From assembly GCF_003353055.1 (NCBI RefSeq), contig NZ_QKWJ01000035.1, positions 707 to 64,706 on the forward strand: a DNA stretch of 64,000 bases. The letters run 5' to 3'. The translations under genes were made by a program, and so were the position numbers. This document shows, piece by piece, positions 50,321 through 60,686 of the stretch. The notes under the pieces were generated by a model, which was not told the origin of the DNA, made no database searches, and saw only the letters and a list, made by a program, of their open reading frames with translations. This DNA comes from Cupriavidus lacunae. Its GTDB lineage: Bacteria > Pseudomonadota > Gammaproteobacteria > Burkholderiales > Burkholderiaceae. Position 1 is the stretch's first letter. The number at the start of each line of letters is the position of its first letter.

Positions 50321-51325
50321 ATGACCTTCCAGGCATTGCTGCTGACCCAGGCCGACGGCGCCACCCAGGCCAGCATCGCCACGCTCGACGACGCGCAACT
50401 TCCCGCCGATGGCGACGTGCTGGTCGCTGTCGATTATTCCACCATCAACTTCAAGGACGGGCTGGCGATCACGGGCCGCTCGCCGGTGGTGCGCAAGTGG
50501 CCAATGGTGGCGGGCATCGACGGTGCCGGCACGGTGCTGGAATCCGCGCATCCGCGCTGGCAGGCCGGTGACAAGGTGGTGCTCAACGGCTATGGCGTGG
50601 GCGAGACGCACTGGGGCTGCCTGGCGCAGCGCGCGCGCCTGAAGGGCGACTGGCTGGTGCGCCTGCCCGACGCCTTCACCACGCGCCAGGCCATGGCGAT
50701 CGGCACCGCGGGCTATACCGCGATGCTGTCGGTGCTGGCGCTGGAGCGCGGCGGCGTCAACGGCCCGGTGCGCCCGGGCGACGGCGAGGTGCTGGTGACC
50801 GGCGCCTCGGGCGGGGTGGGGACGTTGGCGATCTCGCTGCTGAGCAAGCTTGGCTACAAGGTGGTGGCCTCGACCGGGAAGACCAAGGAGGCCGATTTCC
50901 TGAAGGCGCTGGGCGCGGACGAAGTGATCGACCGCGCCGAGCTGGGCGTGCCCGGCAAGCCGCTGCAGAAAGAGCGCTGGGCCGCGGTGGTCGACTCGGT
51001 CGGCTCGCACACGCTGGTCAATGCCTGTGCGCAGGTGCGCTACGGCGGCGTGGTGACGGCGTGCGGGCTGGCGCAGGGCCTGGACTTCCCGGGGTCGGTG
51101 GCGCCGTTCATTCTGCGCGGCATCACGCTGCACGGCATCGACAGCGTGATGGCGGCGATGCTGCTGCGCGAGCAGGCCTGGCAGCGGCTGGCCAGCGACC
51201 TGGAACCGGACCGGCTCAATGCGCTGACGCGCGAGATCGGCCTGGGCGATGCCATCGAGGCGGGCCGCAAGATCATGGAAGGGGGCATGCGCGGGCGCGT
51301 GGTGGTGGATGTGAATCGCGGCTGA
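50321..51325 (+). CDS. acuI: AcuI/YhdH-type acryloyl-CoA reductase (MDR family)
   Basis: A zinc-free medium-chain reductase that turns acrylyl-CoA to propionyl-CoA with NADPH. The 334-residue protein has VAVDYSTINFKDGLAITGRSPVVRKWP, the glycine motif VTGASGGVGTLAISLLSKLG and GVGETHWGCLAQRAR, all AcuI signatures. AGGAG lies 5 bases before the ATG. It stands as a single gene. Confidence 0.93.
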   Translation: MTFQALLLTQADGATQASIATLDDAQLPADGDVLVAVDYSTINFKDGLAITGRSPVVRKWPMVAGIDGAGTVLESAHPRWQAGDKVVLNGYGVGETHWGCLAQRARLKGDWLVRLPDAFTTRQAMAIGTAGYTAMLSVLALERGGVNGPVRPGDGEVLVTGASGGVGTLAISLLSKLGYKVVASTGKTKEADFLKALGADEVIDRAELGVPGKPLQKERWAAVVDSVGSHTLVNACAQVRYGGVVTACGLAQGLDFPGSVAPFILRGITLHGIDSVMAAMLLREQAWQRLASDLEPDRLNALTREIGLGDAIEAGRKIMEGGMRGRVVVDVNRG

Positions 51326-51398
51326 GCGCGCGCGATAGTGGCCTTGCTGCAAAACCGCGTCGGCACCGACCGTATGTGCCGACGTTACAATCCTGCTC

Positions 51399-53213
51399 AT
51401 GACGCCGATCCGCTACGCCATCGCCCCGCTTCAGCCTGAAGCGCACCTGTTTGCCGTTACCGTCACCGTGAGCGAGCCCGATCCCGCCGGCCAGCGTTTC
51501 TCGCTGCCGGCCTGGATCCCGGGCAGCTACATGATCCGGGACTTCGCGCGCAATATCGTGCGCATCCGTGCCGATGCGGGCGGGCGCGAGGTCAAACTGA
51601 CCAAGCTCGACAAGCAGAGCTGGCAGGCCGCGCCGGTCAGCGCTGGCGACGGCCCGATGACGCTCAGCTACGAGGTTTATGCCTGGGACCTGTCGGTGCG
51701 CGCAGCACACCTGGACACCACCCATGGCTTCTTCAACGGCAGCTCGGTGTTCCTGTGCGTGGACGGGCAGGCCGAGCGGCCCTGCACGGTCGATATCCAT
51801 GCACCCGCGGGCGAGGCCTACCGCGACTGGCGCGTGGCCACCGCCATGCGCGAGGCGCCGGGCCGCGAAGGCGCGAAGCGCTACGGCTTCGGCCGCTACC
51901 AGGTGGCCGACTACGATGAGCTGGTCGACCATCCGGTCGAGATGGGCACCTTCCAGCTGGCCAGCTTCCGCGCCTGCGGCGCGCAGCACGACGTGGTCTT
52001 CACCGGGCGCGTGCCGCAACTGGACATCGAGCGCGTATGCCGCGACCTGAAGCGCATCTGCGAGACGCAGATCCGGCTGTTCGAACCCAAGACCGCGCAG
52101 GCGCCATTCCTGGACAGCAACCGCCGCTATGTCTTCATGACGATGGTCACCACCGACGGCTATGGTGGCCTGGAGCACCGCGCCAGCACCGCACTGATCT
52201 GTGCGCGCAATGACCTGCCGGTGCGGGGCGACAGCGAAACCAGCGAGGGCTACCGCACCTTCCTCGGGCTTTGCAGCCACGAGTATTTCCATACCTGGAA
52301 CGTCAAGCGCATCAAGCCGGCCGCGTTCGTGCCGTACCGGCTGGCCGAGGAAACCTACACGCCGCTGCTGTGGCTGTTCGAAGGCTTCACCAGCTACTAC
52401 GATGACCTGGTGCTGGTGCGCGCGGGCTGCGTCACCGATGCGCAGTACATCGAGATGCTGGCCAAGACCTGGAACGGCGTGCTGCGCGGCAGCGGCCGCA
52501 CCAAGCAAAGCGTGGCCGAAAGCTCCTTCGACGCCTGGACCAAGTACTACCGCCAGGACGAGAACGCCCCCAACGCCATCGTCAGCTACTACACCAAGGG
52601 TTCGCTGGTGGCGCTGGCGCTGGACCTGACCATCCGCGACAAGACCCGCGGGCGGCGCTCGCTGGATGATGTCATGCGCGCGCTGTGGCACCGCTACGGC
52701 CGCGACTTCTATGCGCCGGGCGCAGTGCAGCGCGGCGTGACCGAGGCCGAGGTCCATGCGCTGTTCGATGAAGTCACGGGCCTGCGCATGGGGCCGCTGC
52801 TGCGCTCGCTGACCGAAGGCACCGGCGAGCTGCCGCTGCCGGCGCTGTTCAAGGCGTTCGGCGTCAAGGCCGAGGCGCAGAAGCCGGCGCGCACCGCGGC
52901 GCTGGGGATCAAGGTCAAGACCGAGGACGGCTGGGTGCGCGTCAGCCAGGTGCTGGACGGCGGCGCGGCGCAGGCCGCGGGTCTGTCCGCGGGCGACTTG
53001 CTGGTGGCCATCGACGGCCTGCGCGTGGCGCCCGGCCAGCTCGACAAGATGCTGGCGCGCTACCGCACCGGCGACCGCATCGAGCTGCACGCCTTCCGGC
53101 GCGACGAGCTGCAGGCGCTGCCAGTGACGCTGGCGCGCGAGCCGGCGGCGCAGTTCAAGGTCAAGCTCGAGAGCGGACGGCACGCGGCACGCTCGCGCTG
53201 GCTGGGCCAGTGA
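51399..53213 (+). CDS. M61-family glycyl aminopeptidase with PDZ domain
   Basis: A 604-residue metalloprotease. The zinc site is HEYFH (294-298) in CSHEYFHTWNVKRIKP, with the third ligand in WLFEGFTSYYDD. The N-terminus is a beta-sandwich (LPAWIPGSYMIRDFARNI); the C-terminus (about 500-590) is a PDZ domain with GGAAQAAGLSAGDLLVAIDG. No signal peptide is visible. TACAAT lies 7 bases before the ATG, so a leaderless start is possible. Confidence 0.93.
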   Translation: MTPIRYAIAPLQPEAHLFAVTVTVSEPDPAGQRFSLPAWIPGSYMIRDFARNIVRIRADAGGREVKLTKLDKQSWQAAPVSAGDGPMTLSYEVYAWDLSVRAAHLDTTHGFFNGSSVFLCVDGQAERPCTVDIHAPAGEAYRDWRVATAMREAPGREGAKRYGFGRYQVADYDELVDHPVEMGTFQLASFRACGAQHDVVFTGRVPQLDIERVCRDLKRICETQIRLFEPKTAQAPFLDSNRRYVFMTMVTTDGYGGLEHRASTALICARNDLPVRGDSETSEGYRTFLGLCSHEYFHTWNVKRIKPAAFVPYRLAEETYTPLLWLFEGFTSYYDDLVLVRAGCVTDAQYIEMLAKTWNGVLRGSGRTKQSVAESSFDAWTKYYRQDENAPNAIVSYYTKGSLVALALDLTIRDKTRGRRSLDDVMRALWHRYGRDFYAPGAVQRGVTEAEVHALFDEVTGLRMGPLLRSLTEGTGELPLPALFKAFGVKAEAQKPARTAALGIKVKTEDGWVRVSQVLDGGAAQAAGLSAGDLLVAIDGLRVAPGQLDKMLARYRTGDRIELHAFRRDELQALPVTLAREPAAQFKVKLESGRHAARSRWLGQ

Positions 53214-53263
53214 ATTAGTCTTCCGCAGCCACACCCGCCACCGCAGTCCATCGCCCCCGCTGC

Positions 53264-55630
53264 ATGCAATACGCGCACGATCCCCGCACCTTCCTCTATT
53301 CGCACTACGTCTACCGGGGGCTGCGCTCGGCCACGGGCGTGATCGGCGCCACGCTGATCGCGCTGCAGTTCAGCGACCTGCCCACCGCCATGGTGGTGTC
53401 GATGGGGGCGCTGTGCACCAGCCTGATGGACCTGCCCAGTCCGCTGAACCACAAGTTCAACGAGATGCTGGCCAGCGTGCTGCTGTGCAGCGTGGTCACG
53501 CTGGTGGTGGGGCTGGCCACGCCGTTCCCGCGCGTGATGCCGTTCCTGCTGGTGCTGGTGACGTTCCTGGCCGGCATGATGACGGTGTACGGCAACAAGA
53601 CGCTGCCGCTGCAGTTCGCGGCGCTGTTCGTGATGACCCTCACGATCAACGAAGACTTCCTGGTGCGGCGCGCGCTGGAGCACGCGGCGCTGTTCAGCAT
53701 CGGCGCGGTCGCCTACCTGGGCTATGCGATGCTGGTGAGCTGGATCACCGAGCGCCGCACCAGGCAGCAGGTGCTCGCCGAGTCGCTGTACGAGCTGGCC
53801 GGCTATCTCGAGATCAAGGCCGGCTTCTACGACGCCGGCAACGACTTCGAGGCCCAGTTCAACCAGCTGGTGCGCCAGCAGATCGTGGTGGCCGAGCGCC
53901 AGCAGGCCGCGCGCGACCTGGTGCTGCGCGGCAACCGAACCCCGCACGACGGGCTGCTGGTGCAGGTGCATATGCGCATGCTCGACCTGTATGAGTACAT
54001 CCTGTCGACCAACACCGACTATCCGCTCCTGCGCCAGACCTTCGCCGGCACGCCGGTGCTGGACCACCTGCGCGCGCTGGTGATGCTGATGTGCAAGGAC
54101 GTGGAAGAGATCGCCTATGAGGTCACGCGCGGCCGTGCCTCGTACGCCACGGTGGAATACCGCCAGGGCCTGCGCGCGGTCGAGGCCGAGATCGCGCAGT
54201 TGCGCCACCACCATATCAACCCGGCGGCGATGACGGCGCTGGTCGAGACGCTCGACATGATGCGCGGCGCGGTCACGCTGATCGGCCAGCTGCACGAGGC
54301 CTCGCGCACGCCGGTGGAGCCGGCCAAGGTGCTGCCCGGCTCCGACATGACGCCGTTCCTGACGCGCCAGAAGTATGAGTTCAGCGTGCTGCGCGACAAC
54401 CTGAAGTGGCGTTCGCCGGCGTTCCGCTTTGCGCTGCGCATCTGCATGGCGGTGGCGCTGGGGCTGTGGATCGCCGAGCACCTGCCCTATGTGTCGCACA
54501 GCTACTGGATCCTGCTGACCATCATCGTCATCCTGAAGCCCAACTTCAGCATGACCAAGCAGCGCTACAACGACCGCGTGATCGGCACGCTGATCGGCTG
54601 CATGGTCTCGGTCGCGATCCTCAAGGTGGTACACCAGCCGCTGATCCTGCTGGGCGTGCTGTTCCTGTCCCTGGTGGCCAGCGCCGCGTTCGTGACCATC
54701 AAGTACCGCTACACCGCGATTGCCGCCTGCATCCAGGTGCTGATCCAGATCCACCTGCTGATGCCGAACAGTCCCACCGTGGCCGGCGAGCGGCTGGTGG
54801 ACACGGTGATCGGCGGCATCATCGCCTCGCTGTTCAGCTTTGTGCTGCCGAGCTGGGAATACCGCGCCATTCCCAAGCTGGTGGAGGCCGTGCTGCAGGC
54901 CAACCGCCGCTATATCGGCGCCACGCGCGACCTGCTGCTGCGCCGGGCCAAGGACGACTTTGCCTACCGCGTGCAGCGCAAGCAGTTCATGGACAACCTG
55001 TCGGCGCTGATCTCGTCGTTCCAGCGCATGCTGGACGAGCCCAAGAGCCGGCACCGCGCGGTGGACAACCTGAACCGCTTTATCGTGCAGAACTACCTGG
55101 TGGCGGCGCACGTGGCGGCGGCGCGCATCCAGGTGCGCCAGCACTATGACGAGCTCGATATCCCGGCCGCCGAAGCCGCGATCGAACAGGCCACCGAGGC
55201 CGCCAGCCACAGCCTGCAGGTGGCCAGCGAGCGGCTGCATGCCGATGAGCGAGGCGGTGGCCGCGGCGCGGGCTTTATCCGCGGCGTGAAACCGCCGGTG
55301 GAACGCAAGGAGGCAGCGCCTGCGGCCGCGGACAAGCCGGTAGCGACCATCGACGGCACCGTCAGCGCCGAAGTTGAAGAGGCCGCCGAAGACGCCGCCG
55401 CCGAACGCCGCGCCCGCCTGGCCGATTCGGCCGACAAGCGCCGCACCGATGTGCTGGTGCATGCCGCCGCCGCCGGCGAATCCAGCCACGAGGCCGGCCC
55501 CACCGCCAGCTCCACCGGCCGTTCGGCCAACGCGGTGCTGGACCGCCGCTTGCGCGCGCTGCGCGAGGACGCGGCCAAGATCGCGCTGCGCACGGGGGCA
55601 ATCGGGCGCGCCATGCGCGCGCGCGCCTGA
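53264..55630 (+). CDS. FUSC-family (YccS-like) inner-membrane transporter
   Basis: A 788-residue fusaric-acid-resistance-type transporter. Two sets of about six membrane helices (residues ~20-160 and ~390-520) flank a soluble region, as in the FUSC/AaeB group; the second set contains SHSYWILLTIIVILKPNFSMTKQRYNDRVIGTLIGC, the FUSC signature. The last 100 residues are a low-complexity Ala/Glu/Arg tail. Transport of aromatic acids is the family role; the substrate is unknown. Confidence 0.9.
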   Translation: MQYAHDPRTFLYSHYVYRGLRSATGVIGATLIALQFSDLPTAMVVSMGALCTSLMDLPSPLNHKFNEMLASVLLCSVVTLVVGLATPFPRVMPFLLVLVTFLAGMMTVYGNKTLPLQFAALFVMTLTINEDFLVRRALEHAALFSIGAVAYLGYAMLVSWITERRTRQQVLAESLYELAGYLEIKAGFYDAGNDFEAQFNQLVRQQIVVAERQQAARDLVLRGNRTPHDGLLVQVHMRMLDLYEYILSTNTDYPLLRQTFAGTPVLDHLRALVMLMCKDVEEIAYEVTRGRASYATVEYRQGLRAVEAEIAQLRHHHINPAAMTALVETLDMMRGAVTLIGQLHEASRTPVEPAKVLPGSDMTPFLTRQKYEFSVLRDNLKWRSPAFRFALRICMAVALGLWIAEHLPYVSHSYWILLTIIVILKPNFSMTKQRYNDRVIGTLIGCMVSVAILKVVHQPLILLGVLFLSLVASAAFVTIKYRYTAIAACIQVLIQIHLLMPNSPTVAGERLVDTVIGGIIASLFSFVLPSWEYRAIPKLVEAVLQANRRYIGATRDLLLRRAKDDFAYRVQRKQFMDNLSALISSFQRMLDEPKSRHRAVDNLNRFIVQNYLVAAHVAAARIQVRQHYDELDIPAAEAAIEQATEAASHSLQVASERLHADERGGGRGAGFIRGVKPPVERKEAAPAAADKPVATIDGTVSAEVEEAAEDAAAERRARLADSADKRRTDVLVHAAAAGESSHEAGPTASSTGRSANAVLDRRLRALREDAAKIALRTGAIGRAMRARA

Positions 55631-55644
55631 GCGCCCAAAACCGG

Positions 55645-56991
55645 TCAGTCTTCGGCTGACTGCGCTTCGGGTAGCTCTTCCTCGGGTAGCGTCAGCATGC
55701 CGCTGTTGTAGCTGTATTCGTAGATCTCGCCGTAGCGCCCCCAGCCGATCGCCACGCTGAGCACGCGCTCGGCCTCGGCGGGCTTCAGGAACTGCTCCAG
55801 CTCGTTCAGCACCTGTTCCTCGCGGATCTCGCCGGCTTCGCTGGCCACCAGTTCGCGGCGGATATGCGCGGCCAGCGCGATGTTGCCCAGCAGCTGCTGG
55901 CCGAACATTACCTTGCGCTGCTGCGGCTCGGCGGCATACCACGCACGGCCAGCATTGGTGACGGCAATGTCGCCGCGCTCGATCGAAACCAGTTGCACCA
56001 GCTGCAACGCCTCGCAGGCGGGCAGCAGTTCGTCGTCGGTCAGGCCGGCTTCGTCGGCCAGGTGGGGCAGGTCGGCGCGGCCGTCAAAGGGCGCTTCGCA
56101 CAACAGGTCGAGGATGGCTTCCATCTGGCTGATGTCGGCCTCAGGCAGCCGGTAGGCGATCTGGCGCGCGGGCGCTTGCGCGGGCAGCCGCGCTTCGGCA
56201 GCGGGGGCGGTCATCAGCGCGTAGATCTCGTCGACCAGCGCGCGCACCTGCGCGCTGTCGCGGTTGCGCGGGCGCGGCAGCGCCACCCGCACCTCGGCGC
56301 GGATGCGGCCCGGGTCGCTCGACAGGATCACGATGCGGTCGGCCATCATCACCGCCTCTTCGATATTGTGCGAGACGATCAGGATGCTCCGGATATTGGC
56401 GCGGCCGCTTTCCCACAGCGCCAGCATCTCGTCGCGCAGGGTCTCGCCGGTCAGCACGTCCAGTGCCGAGAAGGCCTCGTCCATCAGCAGCAGGTCGGGC
56501 TCGGTCACCAGCGCGCGCGCAATGCCCACGCGCTGGCGCATGCCGCCCGACAGCTCGCGCGGCAGCGCACTGTTGAAGCCGGCCAGCCCGATCATGTCGA
56601 TCGCGGCCTCGGCGCGGCGCTCGCGCTCGGCCTTCGGCACGCCCTGCGCTTCCAGCCCCAGCTCGACGTTCTGCTGCACCGTCAGCCACGGGAACAGCGC
56701 GAACGACTGGAACACCATGGCGATGCCTTCGGCGGTGCCGGCCAGGCGCTCGCCGCGAAAATGCACCTCGCCGCGGTCGGCGCCGACCAGCCCGGCCATG
56801 ATGCGCAGCAGCGTGGACTTGCCCGAGCCGGACTTGCCCAGCATGGCGACGATCTCGCCCTCGCGCAGGGTCAGGTCCACGCCTTCGAGCACGGCGCGGT
56901 CGCTCTGGCTGGCGGTGCGGAAGATCTTGCCGACGCCGCGCAGATCGATCACGGCAGGCGCGGCAGCGGTGGGAGTATGGTTCTCGGCCAT
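55645..56991 (-). CDS. ABC transporter ATP-binding protein (NitT/TauT type) with C-terminal AAA-associated domain
   Basis: A 448-residue ATPase for an importer. Walker A is GKSGSGKST (52-60), the signature is LSGGMRQRVGIARAL, Walker B is LLLMDEAFSAL. From about 300 on is an extra domain of ~150 residues (DISQMEAILDLLCEAPFDGRADLPHLADEAGL) found in the nitrate/sulfonate/bicarbonate group and possibly a regulator. The gene follows the permease after 7 bases. Confidence 0.93.
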   Translation of the reverse strand: MAENHTPTAAAPAVIDLRGVGKIFRTASQSDRAVLEGVDLTLREGEIVAMLGKSGSGKSTLLRIMAGLVGADRGEVHFRGERLAGTAEGIAMVFQSFALFPWLTVQQNVELGLEAQGVPKAERERRAEAAIDMIGLAGFNSALPRELSGGMRQRVGIARALVTEPDLLLMDEAFSALDVLTGETLRDEMLALWESGRANIRSILIVSHNIEEAVMMADRIVILSSDPGRIRAEVRVALPRPRNRDSAQVRALVDEIYALMTAPAAEARLPAQAPARQIAYRLPEADISQMEAILDLLCEAPFDGRADLPHLADEAGLTDDELLPACEALQLVQLVSIERGDIAVTNAGRAWYAAEPQQRKVMFGQQLLGNIALAAHIRRELVASEAGEIREEQVLNELEQFLKPAEAERVLSVAIGWGRYGEIYEYSYNSGMLTLPEEELPEAQSAED

Positions 56992-56998
56992 GATTGCC

Positions 56999-58750
56999 TT
57001 ACAAGCGGGTGCGCTCTTGCGCGAGTTGATACAGGCGGTTCCACAGCAGCCGGTTGAAGCCGACCACGAACAGCGCCATCACGACTATGCCTAGCGCAAT
57101 GCGCGGGAAGTCGCCGCGCGCGGTGGTCTCGGCAATATAGCTGCCCAGCCCGGTGGCGACGACGGTGCGGTTGCCCCAGGTCACGTACTCGGACACGATG
57201 CTCGCGTTCCATGAGCCGCCGGCGGCCGTCACCAGCCCGGTCAGCAGGCTGGGGAAGACCGCGGGGATCAGGAAGCGCTTCCACAGCAGCCAGCCGCGCA
57301 GCCCGAAGTTGCGCGCCGCCAGCCTCAGCTCGGTGGGGATGCCGGAGGCCCCCGCGACCACATTGAACAGGATGTACCACTGCGTGCCGAAGATCAGCAA
57401 CGGGCTCAGCCAGATCTCCGGGTTCAGCCCGAAGCGCACGATCAGCATCACCGCCAGCGGGAACATCAGGTTGGCCGGGAAGGCGGCCAGGAACTGCGCC
57501 ACCGGCTGGGCGATGCGCGCCAGGTCCGGGTTCAGGCCGATGCGGATGCCGATCGGCACCCACACCAGCGCCGCCAGCGCGATCAGCACCACCACGCGCA
57601 CCATGGTGATGGTGCCGAGCCACAGCACATGGCCGACCTCGGCCCAGCCCACCTCGCTGTGCACGAAGTAACCCACGCGCAGCAGCGCGGCCAGCGCCAC
57701 CAGTATGATCACGGCGTCGCGCAGGCGGCCGAACCACTGCGCGCGACGCGGATTTTCCGGCAGCGCCGGGGCCTGCCCGCGGCGCGCGCCCCACGCCAGC
57801 GTGCGCCCGGCCAGCGCCGCTGTCTGCACCAGCAGCGCGCCGACCCACGCCGAGCGGCGCATCAGGTCCAGCAGCCATGACTGCGGTGTCTTGTCCTGCG
57901 CCAGGGTCTCGAAGCGGAAGCGGTCGGCCCACGCCACCAGCGGGCGGAACAGCAGCTGGTCGTACACCAGGATGCCCACCAGCATCGCCAGGATGGCCCA
58001 GCCGATCGCGGCCAGGTCCTGCTGCTGGATCGCCAGCGCGATATAGGAGCCGATGCCGGGCAGGCGGATATCGTGGCCCGACACCGAGATCGCCTCGGAC
58101 GCCACCACGAAGAACCAGCCGCCGGACATCGACATCATCATGTTCCACAGCAGCCCAGGCATGGCGAACGGCACTTCCAGCCGCCAGAAGCGCTGCCACG
58201 GCGACAGCCGGAACATGGCCGCGGCCTCAAGCAGGTCGCCCGGGATGGTGCGGAAGGACTGGTACAGGCTGAACGCCATGTTCCACGCCTGCGAGGTGAA
58301 GATGGCGAAGATCGCCGCGCATTCCACCCCCGCGATGTTGCCCGGGAAGAGCGCGATAAAGCCGGTCACGGTGATCGACAGGAAGCCCAGCACCGGGATC
58401 GACTGCAGGATGTCCAGCGCAGGCACCAGCACCTTCTCCGCCGTGCGGCTCTTGGACGCCAGCGCGGCAAAGGCCAGCGAAAACAGCAGCGACGCCGCCA
58501 GCGCCGCCAGCATGCGGATGCTGGTGCGCATCAGGTAATAGGGCAGGTAGGCCACGTCCAGGTGCACCGCCAGTTGCTGGTCGGGGTGGAACGGGGCATT
58601 CATCTGCTGCGCGGCGAACGCGACCATCACGATCACGGCCAGGATGATCGGCAGCAGCGCAAGGTCGAAGCGATTGGGCGGCGCGCGCAGCAGCTGGCTG
58701 TCGTAGCCAGGGGCGGGCGGGGCCGCGTGGTGGTCGGCGGGTGGCATCAT
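56999..58750 (-). CDS. ABC transporter permease, tandem two-domain
   Basis: A 583-residue membrane protein that holds two BPD_transp_1 permease domains in one chain, each with about six helices and an EAA-type loop (GDLLEAAAMFRLSPWQRFWRLEVPFAMPGLLWN in the first half and a weaker copy, TELRLAARNFGLRGWLLWKRFLIPAVFPSLLTG, in the second). It pairs with the ATPase just downstream. No substrate-binding protein gene is next to it, so the substrate cannot be inferred. Confidence 0.92.
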   Translation of the reverse strand: MMPPADHHAAPPAPGYDSQLLRAPPNRFDLALLPIILAVIVMVAFAAQQMNAPFHPDQQLAVHLDVAYLPYYLMRTSIRMLAALAASLLFSLAFAALASKSRTAEKVLVPALDILQSIPVLGFLSITVTGFIALFPGNIAGVECAAIFAIFTSQAWNMAFSLYQSFRTIPGDLLEAAAMFRLSPWQRFWRLEVPFAMPGLLWNMMMSMSGGWFFVVASEAISVSGHDIRLPGIGSYIALAIQQQDLAAIGWAILAMLVGILVYDQLLFRPLVAWADRFRFETLAQDKTPQSWLLDLMRRSAWVGALLVQTAALAGRTLAWGARRGQAPALPENPRRAQWFGRLRDAVIILVALAALLRVGYFVHSEVGWAEVGHVLWLGTITMVRVVVLIALAALVWVPIGIRIGLNPDLARIAQPVAQFLAAFPANLMFPLAVMLIVRFGLNPEIWLSPLLIFGTQWYILFNVVAGASGIPTELRLAARNFGLRGWLLWKRFLIPAVFPSLLTGLVTAAGGSWNASIVSEYVTWGNRTVVATGLGSYIAETTARGDFPRIALGIVVMALFVVGFNRLLWNRLYQLAQERTRL

Positions 58751-58962
58751 GGGTGCTTCTCGGGCTTGTATCGAGCTTGGATGGCGGGGCTTGTAACCCG
58801 GCCCTGGTTCGCGGCCCCGGCGGACAATGGCAAAGCCCGCATGCCGCCGGCTTCACGCCGGGCGGCGCGCATCCCTTTGTAACGCCCGGCATGGCGGTCT
58901 AGTTTACTTGTTGTGGATGACACTTCGCGCAAGCCGCCGGCGTGCGCTCAGAGGAAAGAGCC

Positions 58963-59241
58963 ATGAAGAAAGAAACCTGGCGCCTGGTCGCGCATGGGCG
59001 TGTGCAGGGCGTGGGCTACCGCGCCGCCTGCGCCGACGCGGCGGACGACCTGGGGCTTGGCGGCTGGGTGCGCAACCGGATCGACGGCACCGTCGAGGTG
59101 ATGGCGCACGGCACGGTCAAGCAGCTCGAAGCCCTGCAGGCGTGGATGGAACGGGGCCCGCCGGCGGCGCAAGTGACGTTTGTCGAGGCCGGGCCTGGGG
59201 AAGGGGAGTTCGCCGGCTTCGAGTTCCGGCCGACGATTTAA
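58963..59241 (+). CDS. acyP: Acylphosphatase
   Basis: A 92-residue enzyme that hydrolyses acyl phosphates. The phosphate loop is GRVQGVGYRAACADAA, with the catalytic arginine, and GWVRNRIDGTVEV contains the catalytic asparagine. GAGGAAAGAG lies ahead of the ATG. Single gene, convergent with ung. Confidence 0.95.
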   Translation: MKKETWRLVAHGRVQGVGYRAACADAADDLGLGGWVRNRIDGTVEVMAHGTVKQLEALQAWMERGPPAAQVTFVEAGPGEGEFAGFEFRPTI

Positions 59242-59245
59242 GGGA

Positions 59246-60022
59246 CTAGGCGGCTGTCCAGTCGACCGGCGTGCGGCCGTTCGCTTCCAGCCAGCGGTTG
59301 GCTTCGCGGAAGTGCCCACAGCCCAGGAAGCCCCGGTGCGCCGACAGCGGCGACGGATGCGGCGCTTCCAGCACGCAGTGGCCGGCGCCCAGCAGCGGCT
59401 TCTTGGCCTGCGCGTGGCTGCCCCAGAGCATGAACACCAGGTTCGGCCGGCTGGCGGCGAGACTCTGGATCAGGCAATCGGTGACGGCTTCCCAGCCGCG
59501 CCGCGCATGGCTGGCGGCCTGGCCCTGCTCGACCGTCAGCACGGTGTTGAGCAGCAGCACGCCCTGGCGCGCCCAGCCTTCCAGGTTGCCGGAGGTGCGC
59601 GGCGCGCCGTTGCCGTTGGCGCCGAACTCGGCGGCGATTTCCTTGAAGATATTGCGCAGGCTGGGCGGCACCTTGATGCCTTCCGGCACCGAGAACGCCA
59701 GCCCGTGGGCCTGCGGCAGCTCCACGCCGCCGACGGTGCCGGTGCCGTGGTAGGGGTCCTGGCCCAGGATCACCACCTTGACCGCGTCGGGCGGCGTCAG
59801 GTGCAGGGCGTGGAAGACATGGTGCGGGAATACCGCCTTGCCGGCGGCGCGTTCGCCATCGACAAAGGCGGCCAGTTCCTGCCACGCCGGCACACGGATG
59901 CACGGGTCCATCAGCGCGCGCCAGGCGGCGGGCAGGGCGTCGGCCTGGGCCTGCAGGCTGGCGGCAGGGGACGGTTCGCCGGGGGCGCGGGGGGCTTCGG
60001 CGGCGAAGAGATCGGCTTGCAT
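59246..60022 (-). CDS. ung: Uracil-DNA glycosylase
   Basis: Removes uracil from DNA in base-excision repair. The 258-residue protein has the water-activating GQDPYHGTG motif and the DNA-binding loop [16 protein letters not shown]. The N-terminal ~40 residues are a low-complexity extension ([13 protein letters not shown]). The ATG at 60022 is the first sensible start. It lies downstream of trpC and the CYTH gene, probably in one transcript. Confidence 0.96.
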   Translation of the reverse strand: MQADLFAAEAPRAPGEPSPAASLQAQADALPAAWRALMDPCIRVPAWQELAAFVDGERAAGKAVFPHHVFHALHLTPPDAVKVVILGQDPYHGTGTVGGVELPQAHGLAFSVPEGIKVPPSLRNIFKEIAAEFGANGNGAPRTSGNLEGWARQGVLLLNTVLTVEQGQAASHARRGWEAVTDCLIQSLAASRPNLVFMLWGSHAQAKKPLLGAGHCVLEAPHPSPLSAHRGFLGCGHFREANRWLEANGRTPVDWTAA

Positions 60023-60053
60023 GCGTGAGGAGAGCTTGGCGGGAAAACCGCGA

Positions 60054-60683
60054 TTATGACGCCTTGCCCTCGGCGATTCCCGCCAGGCGGTAGCCGCGGG
60101 CGGCTTTGCTGAGGTCTGAGGGCGCGAGCGCGGCAACGGTGGTCAGCCGCGCGGCAAAGGCGCGCAGGGCATCGGCCGCATGCGCGGCGTCACCCTCCAG
60201 CCATTCCAGTTCGAGTTCCTGGATGCGTTCCTGCGCGGCGCTGGCCGGCGCGGTGATGGTGCCGGTGTCGAGCGCCGCTTCGATGCGCGCGCCGTCCTGC
60301 GTGACCAGCCAGGTGCGGCGGACAAAGTCGGTGCGGAACACCGGCGCCAACCGGTCGACCAGTGGTGCCAGCACGGTCTGCGCGTCGGCAGGGAAGCACT
60401 GCAGGTCGATGGCCTCGCCGGCGATCTCGGTTTCCCACTCATTCCGCGTTGCCAGGCCGCTTTGGCTGCTGCCGGCAGTCTTCAGCGTCTGCAGCCATTG
60501 CTCGCCCTTGCGGCGCAGCCGCAGCGCGGCGCGCGCCTGGGCCAGGTCGTGTTCCGGCGTATCAAGGTAGACGTTGAGCAGCGTGGCTTCGCCCTGTGGC
60601 GCGCCGTTGGCGTCGAGCCAGGCGGCCAGCGGGGCCAGGGCGTCGTCGGCGACGGCCAGCTTGAGTTCGATTTCCTGGGCCAT
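60054..60683 (-). CDS. CYTH-domain inorganic triphosphatase-like protein
   Basis: A 209-residue tunnel-fold protein. The signature EIELKL is at the start, followed by [25 protein letters not shown] and QWLQTLK, the charged strands that bind triphosphate and metal. It starts 3 bases after the trpC stop and is probably co-transcribed. No CHAD domain is present. Confidence 0.93.
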   Translation of the reverse strand: MAQEIELKLAVADDALAPLAAWLDANGAPQGEATLLNVYLDTPEHDLAQARAALRLRRKGEQWLQTLKTAGSSQSGLATRNEWETEIAGEAIDLQCFPADAQTVLAPLVDRLAPVFRTDFVRRTWLVTQDGARIEAALDTGTITAPASAAQERIQELELEWLEGDAAHAADALRAFAARLTTVAALAPSDLSKAARGYRLAGIAEGKAS

Positions 60684-60686
60684 CGC

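Noticed and set aside
53060-55942. A 960-codon minus-strand open frame
   Set aside because: It is antisense to the FUSC gene, rich in His, Gln, Arg and Ala, and has no motif or ribosome site. It is a shadow.
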